In this document: positions 1-5,358 of the stretch, in pieces
How positions within the stretch are numbered: position 1 is the stretch's first letter
How the letters are laid out: every line of letters begins with the position of its first letter
The notes under the pieces: generated by a model
Databases searched by the model: none
Told to the model about the DNA's origin: nothing
What the model saw: the letters and a program-made list of their open reading frames with translations, nothing else
Program-made: the position numbers and the translations under genes
Origin: Prevotella sp. UBA3837
Lineage (GTDB): Bacteria > Bacteroidota > Bacteroidia > Bacteroidales > Bacteroidaceae
Length of the DNA: 5,421 nt
Reading direction: 5' to 3'
Assembly (NCBI GenBank): GCA_002392835.1
Contig: DGHX01000132.1
Span: 1 to 5,421, forward strand

Positions 1-277
1 CCTGCCCTAAGGCAAGCGGTGCGCGCGAGCCCGTGACCTCGACGTCGTCGAGCGTCGCCTCCTTGTCCGTGGCCTGTCCGTCGGCTGTGCTGCTGACGGC
101 CGAACCGCCGGCCACGCTCAGCGTGTCAGCTGTCGTCACAGCCGCCGAACGCAGCGTGGCCACGCTCAGCACGCCGATGGTGACGACGCGTCCCACGCAG
201 GCAAAGAGTGCCCAGCGCTTCCGCGTAAACTGGCGGAAGCGAAGTGCCTTGCGCTGGTTGAAAAGTGGTTTGTACAT
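1..277 (-). CDS. TonB-dependent outer-membrane receptor, N-terminal part (cut by window edge)
   Basis: Reading the minus strand from the ATG at 277 gives 92 open codons that run off the left edge. The product starts MYKPLFNQRKALRFRQFTRK, a long basic stretch, followed by a hydrophobic segment at about residues 22-45 (ALFACVGRVVTIGVLSVATL) that should act as signal peptide. A low-complexity Ala/Ser/Thr/Asp linker follows, then ATLDDVEVTGSRAPLALGQ at residues 74-92. This end resembles the TonB box and first strand of the plug domain of TonB-dependent receptors (typical form xxxEVxVTGxRxP). From family knowledge the full protein would be a 22-strand barrel of roughly 650-800 residues importing a ligand such as a cobamide, siderophore or glycan. 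I recall similar basic N-termini in Bacteroidales receptors annotated as BtuB-like, but the substrate cannot be told from this fragment. A matching promoter lies just upstream, and the gene diverges from queC. Confidence 0.78.
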   Translation of the reverse strand, partial: MYKPLFNQRKALRFRQFTRKRWALFACVGRVVTIGVLSVATLRSAAVTTADTLSVAGGSAVSSTADGQATDKEATLDDVEVTGSRAPLALGQ

Positions 278-303
278 GTGTGTTAATTTTTAGAAATCGC
301 CGG

Positions 304-335
304 CAAAGGTACGAATAAGTGGGCGAAAAACCAAA
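304..335 (-). promoter_or_regulatory. Bacteroidota-type promoter for the TonB-dependent receptor
   Basis: On the minus strand TTTG (335-332) is followed after 20 bases by TACCTTTG (311-304), an exact match to the Bacteroidota -7 consensus TAnnTTTG at near-standard spacing from the -33 TTTG. Transcription would start about 4-7 bases further on, near 297-300, giving an untranslated leader of only about 20 bases before the ATG at 277. No Shine-Dalgarno sequence is visible; the DNA before the start is A/T-rich. The short leader leaves no room for a riboswitch. Confidence 0.7.
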
Positions 336-342
336 TAAAACT

Positions 343-354
343 GGTTTTAAAACC
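343..354. other. Perfect 12-base palindrome upstream of the receptor promoter
   Basis: GGTTTTAAAACC reads the same on both strands. ACT on the left (340-342) and AGT on the right (356-358) nearly extend it, with one unpaired base. It starts 7 bases beyond the -33 element of the receptor promoter, where an activator or repressor dimer could bind. A chance A/T-rich palindrome cannot be excluded. Confidence 0.3.
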
Positions 355-378
355 GAGTGATATTCAAAAAAAAGTCAC

Positions 379-405
379 GGGGCAGGGGCCGCTGGGGGTT
401 GGGGG
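379..405 (+). other. Potential G-quadruplex motif
   Basis: Four G runs lie close together on the plus strand: 379-382 (4 G), 385-388 (4 G), 394-398 (5 G) and 401-405 (5 G), with loops of 2, 5 and 2 bases. This meets the usual G3+N1-7 rule with room for four tetrads. It overlaps the left arm of the inverted repeat, so hairpin and quadruplex would exclude each other. It sits upstream of both divergent promoters. Folding is inferred from the pattern only. Confidence 0.5.
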
Positions 406-450
406 AGTTCAAGTCGGCCCGTTTTGAACCTCCCCCCAACGGCCGGCCCC
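385..450. repeat. Long imperfect inverted repeat (G-rich/C-rich hairpin) in the divergent intergenic region
   Basis: The outer arms GGGGCCG (385-391) and CGGCCCC (444-450) are exact complements. The inner arms 398-412 (GTTGGGGGAGTTCAA) and 424-440 (TTGAACCTCCCCCCAAC) pair apart from two single-base bulges. The loop is about 11 bases (413-423). The element lies between two divergent promoters and upstream of both, so it is not placed as a terminator for either gene. The only long T run sits about 11 bases beyond the stem on the minus strand (368-376, A's on plus), too far for a standard intrinsic terminator. It may be a dispersed intergenic repeat, a chromosome-structure element or a regulator site. 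Confidence 0.6.
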
Positions 451-480
451 CTCTTCCCTCCTTTTAATCCGCAACTTTTC

Positions 481-511
481 TTGCTGGTTTCAGAATTTTT
501 GTTTAATTTTG
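481..511 (+). promoter_or_regulatory. Bacteroidota-type promoter for queC, almost touching the start codon
   Basis: TTG (481-483), 20 bases, then TAATTTTG (504-511), an exact TAnnTTTG -7 box. Only five bases (512-516) separate the box from the queC ATG at 517. A transcription start 4-7 bases past the box would fall at about 515-518, so the mRNA would be leaderless or nearly so. This supports starting queC at 517 rather than at the in-frame upstream ATG at 424, which lies before the promoter. Confidence 0.68.
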
Positions 512-516
512 CACCC

Positions 517-1182
517 ATGGAAAAAGATACAGTATTGATACTTAGCGGTGGAGTCGACTCAACCACCTTGCTGTACGACGAGCAGGAGCGCATAGCCCTG
601 GCCGTCTCGTTCGACTACGGCAGCAAGCACAATGCCCGCGAGATTCCCTTTGCCCGCTGGCACTGCCGGCAGTTGGGCATCCGCCACATCACGATACCTC
701 TGGACTTCATGACGCGCTACTTCAGGAGCTCGCTCTTAGAGGGTGGCGGGGACATTCCCGAGGGGCACTATGCCGACGAGAACATGAAGTCGACGGTGGT
801 CCCCTTCCGCAATGGCATCATGCTCTCCGTTGCCGTGGGCATTGCCGAGTCGAACGGCTTGCGGTATGTGATGATGGCCAACCACGGCGGCGACCATACC
901 ATCTATCCCGACTGCCGGCCGGAGTTCGTCGACGCCTTCGACCGCGCTGCCCAGGCCGGCACGTTCGTCAACGTCCGACTGCGGGCTCCCTATACCCACA
1001 TCACCAAGGCCGACATAGCCCGCCGGGGCAAGGCGCTGGGCATCGACTACGCCAAGACGTGGTCGTGCTACAAGGGCGGCGACGTGCATTGCGGCCGTTG
1101 CGGCACCTGCGTGGAGCGCCGCGAAGCCTTCGCCGAGGCCGGCATTGACGACCGGACGGAGTATATTCGCACACCCGAATGA
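517..1182 (+). CDS. queC: 7-cyano-7-deazaguanine (preQ0) synthase QueC
   Basis: QueC converts 7-carboxy-7-deazaguanine to preQ0 in the cytoplasm using ATP and ammonia, a step of the queuosine tRNA-modification pathway. The 221-residue product has the usual family length. Visible hallmarks are the ATP-pyrophosphatase loop SGGVDS at residues 10-15, the family segments FDYGSKHNAREIPFAR and VPFRNGIML, and a C-terminal zinc site with C184, C192, C195 and C198 in SCYKGGDVHCGRCGTCVERR. An in-frame ATG at 424 would add 31 residues, but these are low-complexity, come from the region of the inverted repeat and lie upstream of the promoter, so I chose 517. No queD, queE or queF is nearby. The gene is the first of a likely operon; the kinase start follows after 27 bases. 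No dpd-type DNA-modification gene is in view, so a role in tRNA modification is the default reading. Confidence 0.95.
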   Translation: MEKDTVLILSGGVDSTTLLYDEQERIALAVSFDYGSKHNAREIPFARWHCRQLGIRHITIPLDFMTRYFRSSLLEGGGDIPEGHYADENMKSTVVPFRNGIMLSVAVGIAESNGLRYVMMANHGGDHTIYPDCRPEFVDAFDRAAQAGTFVNVRLRAPYTHITKADIARRGKALGIDYAKTWSCYKGGDVHCGRCGTCVERREAFAEAGIDDRTEYIRTPE

Positions 1183-1209
1183 GAAGAAAAATTAAACCAT
1201 TAGACTATT

Positions 1210-3156
1210 ATGACACAAAAACGCATACTCTCACTCGCCGTGCTCCTCGCAGCACTTTCGGGGGCGTTGTTGCTCTCCTGCCGGCACGGAGCAGACAACA
1301 AGACTGCCGCTGAGGATGGTTCCGTCGACTGGAACGACTCCTGCTTCGCACTCGTGCAGCAGGCCATTACCTATTATAATAATAATGAGACCGACTCGCT
1401 CGAACAGTTTGCGGCATGGAGCATGAAGGTCTGCGCCGAGCACAACCAGCGCCAGTGGTACTACAACATCTGGGCAGTGCTGGCCGAAGCCTACGTCTGG
1501 GACGACCAGTTTGACAAAGCTACCGCCGAGGCGCACCACATGCGGGAAGAAGCCGAAAGCCACGACGAGCGCTTCGGCATGTTTCTGGCCTATAAGACGC
1601 TGGGAGTAGGCTATGCCCACGTCAGCGACAGCCGTGAAGCGGAGACGTGTCTGAAAAAAGCCATCGGCTACTTCCCCAAAGGCACTACACCGGGCGAACT
1701 CTTCTACTGCTACAACTCACTCTGCCAGGAACAGCTGAGGATGCAGCGCTATGCGGCCGTAGATAGTACACTGAAGGACTGGCAGAAGGAAGTAAGCCGC
1801 TATCCCGTTGCGGCCGGCGATCCGGAGGCTGCAACCCATGCCAATTTCCACTTCACCTACTATTCGGTTTTTGCAGACTATCTGCTGGCCACAGGCAACT
1901 ATCGGCAGGCGGAGGCGGCCATCGACTCGGCAGCCTACCATGAGAACATTGAAGGCAACAGCGTACTGAACCTCATCGCCATAGCCCAGCAGCGCAGTCA
2001 GCTGGCCAGGGAGCAGGGGCACATAGATGAAGCTCTGCACCACAGCGCCCACCTGCTGGAACTGGCCGGCAAGAATACAGACAGCAGTAATCTGACCGTA
2101 GCCCTTGAGGAACGTGCCGGCGTGCTGGAGAAGGCAGGACGTTATGAAGAGGCCCTGAAGATGTATCACCGGCTCGATGAACTGAGAGACTCGCTCACGG
2201 CCATCGACCAGCACGACCGGCTGAACCATCTGAACAAGCAGTACGCAGTCAACGAACTGCAGGCTGCCAACGCACAGCTCGAACAGCGGTCGCGATTTAC
2301 CACCGGCAGCATCGCCATGATTATGGGCATCGGTGCCATACTCGTCTTCCTGGTCTATAACAGCCGCTGGAACCGACAGCTGGAAATCAAGAACCGACAG
2401 TTGCAGCGCGAACGCAACGTAGTAGTGGCGCAGAACAAGCAACTGGCCGTCGAGCGCGACCGCGCCGAAGCAGCATCCAAGGCCAAGACAGCCTTCATCC
2501 AGAGCATGACGCACGAGATACGCACCCCGCTCAACCATATCAGCGGCTTTACCCAGGTGCTCGCCATGCCCGACTTCGAACTGCCCGCTGCCGAGCGACT
2601 CGAAATCAGCAAACACATCCAGGAAGGAACGCTGCACCTGACCAACATACTCGATGACCTCATACAGATTTCCGACCTGGAGAGCAGCACCGAACTGCCG
2701 CCGGCCGAAGACTATTCGCCTGCCGCCATCGTGGCGCAGGCCTTAGAGACCATCCGCCCGTCGGTAGCAGCAGACGTGACGCTCGAAAGCCATTGCCAGT
2801 TGCCTGGCGAACTGATGGTCAGCACCTATCCCCACCTGATACGGACAGTCCTTGCCCGCTTGCTCGACAATGCCGCCAAGTTCACCCACCTTGGCAGCAT
2901 CACGCTCTCGCTGACCCAGGAAGGCGACCGACTCCGATTCTCCGTAGCAGACACCGGGCCGGGAATTCCTGCCGACAAGCGCGAATACATCTTCGAGCGC
3001 TTCGCCAAGCTCGACAGCTTTGCACAGGGGACCGGTCTCGGGCTCTCCGTAGCCCGCATGATAGCCGAACGACTCGGCGGAACGCTCACACTCGATACCG
3101 ACTATACGGGCGGCTCAAAGTTCGACCTCGTCATCCCCGCATCATTCAAATCGTAA
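1210..3156 (+). CDS. TPR-containing membrane sensor histidine kinase with lipobox-like N-terminus
   Basis: This 648-residue protein has the plan of a two-component sensor kinase. Residues 1-24 form a signal peptide ending in a lipobox-like LLSC (C24). Residues 25-355 are helical TPR-type repeats (for example GNYRQAEAAIDSA and AGRYEEALKMYHRL), presumably periplasmic. One transmembrane helix spans about 364-383, followed by a Q/E/R-rich coiled coil at 386-430. The HisKA domain carries the phospho-acceptor in SMTHEIRTPLNH (H435). The ATPase domain shows the N box LLDNAAKFTH (N554), G1 box DTGPGIP (581-587), F box IFERFAKL and G2 box GTGLGLS (607-613), so all catalytic motifs are intact. There is no receiver or DNA-binding domain and no response regulator in the window, so its partner is unknown. 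The start at 1210 lies 27 bases after queC, in A/T-rich DNA without a Shine-Dalgarno site; the permease follows after 15 bases. The ligand sensed is unknown. Confidence 0.92.
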   Translation: MTQKRILSLAVLLAALSGALLLSCRHGADNKTAAEDGSVDWNDSCFALVQQAITYYNNNETDSLEQFAAWSMKVCAEHNQRQWYYNIWAVLAEAYVWDDQFDKATAEAHHMREEAESHDERFGMFLAYKTLGVGYAHVSDSREAETCLKKAIGYFPKGTTPGELFYCYNSLCQEQLRMQRYAAVDSTLKDWQKEVSRYPVAAGDPEAATHANFHFTYYSVFADYLLATGNYRQAEAAIDSAAYHENIEGNSVLNLIAIAQQRSQLAREQGHIDEALHHSAHLLELAGKNTDSSNLTVALEERAGVLEKAGRYEEALKMYHRLDELRDSLTAIDQHDRLNHLNKQYAVNELQAANAQLEQRSRFTTGSIAMIMGIGAILVFLVYNSRWNRQLEIKNRQLQRERNVVVAQNKQLAVERDRAEAASKAKTAFIQSMTHEIRTPLNHISGFTQVLAMPDFELPAAERLEISKHIQEGTLHLTNILDDLIQISDLESSTELPPAEDYSPAAIVAQALETIRPSVAADVTLESHCQLPGELMVSTYPHLIRTVLARLLDNAAKFTHLGSITLSLTQEGDRLRFSVADTGPGIPADKREYIFERFAKLDSFAQGTGLGLSVARMIAERLGGTLTLDTDYTGGSKFDLVIPASFKS

Positions 3157-3171
3157 ATAAGCAGAATTTAA

Positions 3172-4467
3172 ATGAAAAACAGGCTTTACTCCCTCGTAGG
3201 CTTCTCGCCGCTGCGCGACAACCTCAAGACCGAAGTGCTGGCCGGACTCACCACCTTCGCCACCATGTCATATATCCTGGCGCTGCTGCCCGCCATGTTC
3301 GCCCCCCTGGAAAAGGTCGGTTTTCCCGTTGCTACCGTATTCACCGCCACCGCACTTGCCACCATCGTCGGCACACTGCTCATGGCCTTTCTGGCACGCA
3401 AGCCTTTTGGGCAGGCCCCGGGACTTTCGCTCAACGTGTTCTTCATCGAGACCGTCTGCCTCTCGATGGGCTACCCGTGGCAGTTCGCACTGACTGCCGT
3501 TCTCATCGAGGGCATTCTCTTTGTCCTGCTCTGCGTGAGCAATGTGCGCAAGGTCATCTTCGACATGGTGCCGACTTCGCTCAAATATGCCATCGCCGCC
3601 GGCATCGGCTTCTTCATAGCCATGATAGGCATGAAGGGCAGCGGAATACTTGCCACCGGAACTATTTTCAATCACATCAATACCCTGACCAGCCCGTCCT
3701 CGCTGCTCTTCCTGCTTGGACTGGTGCTCACGGGAGCATTTGCTATCGTGCGGTTGCGGGGAGGACTCTTGCTCAGCATCGTAATCGTCACGCTGGCTGG
3801 CATTCCTCTGGGAGTAACCACACTGCCCGACACGTTGTTCTCGCTACCCCAGTCGCCAGCACCGCTGTTCTGCCAGTTCTCATGGGCCGATCTGCTCTCG
3901 CCCGACCTCTGGGTCTGCGTGCTGACCATGCTTTTCTTCGACATCTTCGACAGTCTCGGTACTATCGTCGGTGTGATGGCCACGTCGGGCAGTATCCGTA
4001 AGAACGGACGGATACCCCATATGCAGCGCATCATGCTCAGCGATGCCATCGGCACCGTGGGAGGAGCCTGCCTGGGAACCAGTACCGTGACCACATACGT
4101 CGAGAGTGCCACCGGCGTAGCCGAGGGCGGGCGTACCGGACTTACAGCCCTTGTCGTTGCTCTCTGCTTCGCGCTGAGTCTGTTCTTCGCCCCGCTGTTC
4201 CTGGCCATCCCTGCCGTTGCCACCGCCCCCGTGTTGGTAGTGGCTGGCTTCCATCTCTTCGGCTCCGTTCGCCACATCAGCATCTCGCGCCCAAGGGAAG
4301 CCGTGCCCGCCTTCCTCTGCATCCTGCTCATGCCTATCACGGGCAGCATCACTGACGGTATCATCTTCGGACTCGCCACCTATATTATACTCTCATTCAT
4401 CGAGGACTGGACCGGGCGGCTCAAGAAACCAATTGTCCCCAATATACCTGAAGAAGGAACAGAGTGA
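3172..4467 (+). CDS. NCS2 family purine nucleobase permease, AzgA type
   Basis: A 431-residue, highly hydrophobic inner-membrane protein of the AzgA (adenine/guanine/hypoxanthine:proton symporter) branch of NCS2. Family marks seen are FTTFATMSY-like TTFATMSYILAL near residues 27-38, APGLSLNVFF (82-91, matching APGxGLNAFF of the family), SLKYAIAAGIGFFIAMIG, FDIFDSLGT (256-264, the DxFDTxGT motif) and GTSTVTTYVESATGV (302-316). Length agrees with AzgA/AdeP/GhxP proteins (about 430-455). The pattern suggests about 13-14 membrane segments in two inverted halves. Substrate choice among adenine, guanine and hypoxanthine cannot be read from the sequence; import of a 7-deazapurine is only a hypothesis suggested by queC in the same operon. 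The start at 3172 lies 15 bases after the kinase stop with no separate promoter seen, so co-transcription is likely. Confidence 0.93.
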   Translation: MKNRLYSLVGFSPLRDNLKTEVLAGLTTFATMSYILALLPAMFAPLEKVGFPVATVFTATALATIVGTLLMAFLARKPFGQAPGLSLNVFFIETVCLSMGYPWQFALTAVLIEGILFVLLCVSNVRKVIFDMVPTSLKYAIAAGIGFFIAMIGMKGSGILATGTIFNHINTLTSPSSLLFLLGLVLTGAFAIVRLRGGLLLSIVIVTLAGIPLGVTTLPDTLFSLPQSPAPLFCQFSWADLLSPDLWVCVLTMLFFDIFDSLGTIVGVMATSGSIRKNGRIPHMQRIMLSDAIGTVGGACLGTSTVTTYVESATGVAEGGRTGLTALVVALCFALSLFFAPLFLAIPAVATAPVLVVAGFHLFGSVRHISISRPREAVPAFLCILLMPITGSITDGIIFGLATYIILSFIEDWTGRLKKPIVPNIPEEGTE

Positions 4468-4515
4468 CATGAAGATAGGGTAGTAAACCATCTCCTCGAA
4501 ACTTTCTCTGAAGAA

Positions 4516-4541
4516 CAAAAGAAAAGCGAGCTTTCCTTTTG
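4516..4541. other. Palindrome overlapping the -33 element of the upstream promoter (P1)
   Basis: Arms CAAAAGAAAAGC (4516-4527) and GCTTTCCTTTTG (4530-4541) pair with a single mismatch around a 2-base centre. The right arm ends exactly on the -33 TTTTG of P1, which suits an operator for a dimeric regulator. As RNA it could also form a stem with a four-base loop after the permease gene, but the following T run (4553-4558) begins 11 bases past the stem, so terminator function is doubtful. Confidence 0.4.
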
Positions 4542-4568
4542 CATTTCTCTCGTTTTTTCGTAACTCTG
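4538..4568 (+). promoter_or_regulatory. Upstream promoter-like element P1 (one mismatch)
   Basis: TTTG (4538-4541), exactly 19 bases, then TAACTCTG (4561-4568), which differs from TAnnTTTG at one base. Positions 4547-4570 match 4630-4653 of the second promoter at 22 of 24 bases, so this looks like a diverged duplicate. A short inverted repeat, GCCATC-AAA-GATGGC (4568-4582), sits at the expected transcription start. Its activity is uncertain because of the mismatch in the -7 box. Confidence 0.45.
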
Positions 4569-4577
4569 CCATCAAAG

Positions 4578-4646
4578 ATGGCGAACTTACTCTATCTCGG
4601 CAAAAAAAGAAACAAGTTTCTTTGTTTTGCTCTCGATTTTTCGTAA
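4578..4646 (+). CDS. Possible 22-codon leader mini-ORF between the tandem promoters
   Basis: An ATG at 4578 opens 22 codons (beginning MANLLYLGKK, ending FALDFS) and ends at TAA 4644-4646, which is also the TAA of the next promoter's -7 box TAACTTTG. The ATG lies 9 bases past the P1 box, close to the 10 bases between the P2 box and the HD gene ATG, so both promoter copies have the same geometry to a start codon. It is in the same frame as the HD gene and stops 15 bases before it. There is no homology I recognise; the peptide is basic and hydrophobic, and the reading frame may be chance. If made, it could be a leader peptide on transcripts from P1. Confidence 0.22.
   Translation: MANLLYLGKKRNKFLCFALDFS
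4606..4623. other. Palindrome overlapping the -33 element of P2
   Basis: AAAGAAAC (4606-4613) and GTTTCTTT (4616-4623) are perfect 8-base arms with a 2-base centre. The right arm covers the -33 TTTG (4621-4624) of the promoter before the HD gene. A similar but not identical palindrome covers the -33 region of P1. A repressor site is a reasonable reading; A/T-rich composition makes chance more likely than for a mixed sequence. Confidence 0.4.
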
Positions 4647-4651
4647 CTTTG
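4621..4651 (+). promoter_or_regulatory. Consensus Bacteroidota promoter P2 for the HD hydrolase gene
   Basis: TTTG (4621-4624), exactly 19 bases, then TAACTTTG (4644-4651), a perfect match to TTTG-N19-TAnnTTTG and the best promoter in the window. Transcription should start near 4655-4658, leaving a leader of about 4-7 bases to the ATG at 4662, or about 10-13 to the second ATG at 4668. It separates this gene from the queC-kinase-permease unit as its own transcription unit. Confidence 0.75.
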
Positions 4652-4661
4652 CCCGCAAATT

Positions 4662-5330
4662 ATGATTATGGAACGACAAGAGTTTGAAAATTACATGCAG
4701 AAATATGCTGACCAGATAGAGAAAATCCGTCAGTCAGCTCATGAGCTGCACCAGAGTGTTAACCAGCTTTATGGTGACTCACTGCCTTACGGCTATCATC
4801 TGGACATGGTGGTAAATGGTATTCGCGATTTTGGCCATTTGGTGTGCGCCTGCGAGGACGATGTGTTGCCGCTGTTCTTTGGCGGCTACTATCACGACAG
4901 CATTGAGGATGCCCGCCTGACGTATAATGATGTGATGAAGACGGCCCGTCAGTTCCTGAAGGAGGAACAGGCTTTTCTGGCTACGGAGATAGCCTATGCG
5001 CTGACCAACGACAAGGGACGCACACGCGGCGAAAGGGCAGGGGACAAGTACTATCAGGGCATCCGCCAGACTCCTTATGCTCCCTTCGTCAAGTTGTGCG
5101 ACCGTCTGGCCAACATCACTTATTCGTGCTCGGGTGTCGATGGCAGTGATCCGCGCATGAAGGAGGTGTATAAGAGCGAGATGCCCCATTTTCTGTCTGC
5201 CATCAATCCCCATAGTGACGATCCGCGTTTTCAGGTACCTCACGAGGCTGTGGTCAGGTTGGCCGAGTGCCTGATAGACGACATGGAGCGCGAAGAGCGC
5301 GAAGGCAAAGTCTGGTGGCACGAGTATTAG
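4662..5330 (+). CDS. Stand-alone HD-domain hydrolase, likely (p)ppGpp 3'-pyrophosphohydrolase-like
   Basis: The 222-residue product carries one HD metal-hydrolase domain. The metal and catalytic residues align by eye with the hydrolase half of SpoT/Rel and with Mesh1: H46 (PYGYHLDMV), H78-D79 with the E82-D83 pair in YYHDSIEDARLTYNDV (compare LHDTVEDT), ALTNDKGRTRGER at 113-125 (compare VTDDK), and D147 in FVKLCDRLANI (compare VKLADRLxNL). No synthetase, TGS or ACT domain is present, so it would be a small hydrolase acting on (p)ppGpp or a related nucleotide in the cytoplasm. The C-terminal third has no motif I recognise. A second in-frame ATG at 4668 is equally possible given the very short leader. 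The gene has its own promoter and its base composition looks less GC-rich than the permease. Another HD phosphohydrolase activity is possible; the fold is surer than the substrate. Confidence 0.85.
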   Translation: MIMERQEFENYMQKYADQIEKIRQSAHELHQSVNQLYGDSLPYGYHLDMVVNGIRDFGHLVCACEDDVLPLFFGGYYHDSIEDARLTYNDVMKTARQFLKEEQAFLATEIAYALTNDKGRTRGERAGDKYYQGIRQTPYAPFVKLCDRLANITYSCSGVDGSDPRMKEVYKSEMPHFLSAINPHSDDPRFQVPHEAVVRLAECLIDDMEREEREGKVWWHEY

Positions 5331-5358
5331 TTCATAGTTCATAATTCGTTATAGTAAA

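Noticed and set aside
33..293. An 86-codon plus-strand open frame near the left edge
   Set aside because: It is the antisense shadow of the TonB-dependent receptor start and is made almost only of Ser, Ala, Thr and Val, with no promoter of its own.
424..516. An upstream in-frame ATG that would extend QueC by 31 residues
   Set aside because: The extension is encoded within the inverted repeat and the promoter, is Pro/Leu/Phe-rich and is not part of the QueC fold; the ATG at 517 gives the normal family length.
278..516. A cobalamin or preQ1 riboswitch controlling the receptor or queC
   Set aside because: The predicted leaders are about 20 bases for the receptor and near zero for queC, and I see no conserved riboswitch core in this region.
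1717..2637. A 306-codon minus-strand open frame
   Set aside because: It is antisense to the kinase, whose domains are intact across the whole stretch. It has no promoter or family motif and is explained by codon bias of the real gene.
2793..4001. A 402-codon plus-strand open frame spanning the kinase/permease junction
   Set aside because: It lies out of frame with two well-supported genes, is rich in His, Arg and Pro as expected for a shifted GC-rich frame, and shows no recognisable domain.
4516..4558. An intrinsic terminator after the permease
   Set aside because: A stem can form, but it is A/T-rich and the T run begins 11 bases past it; its right arm coincides with a -33 element, so a promoter-linked role fits better. 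A weak terminator cannot be excluded.
5328..5341. Tandem TAGTTCA repeat starting in the stop codon of the HD gene
   Set aside because: Only two 7-base copies in an A/T-rich spacer; too short to separate from chance, and its only clear effect is none on the reading frame.
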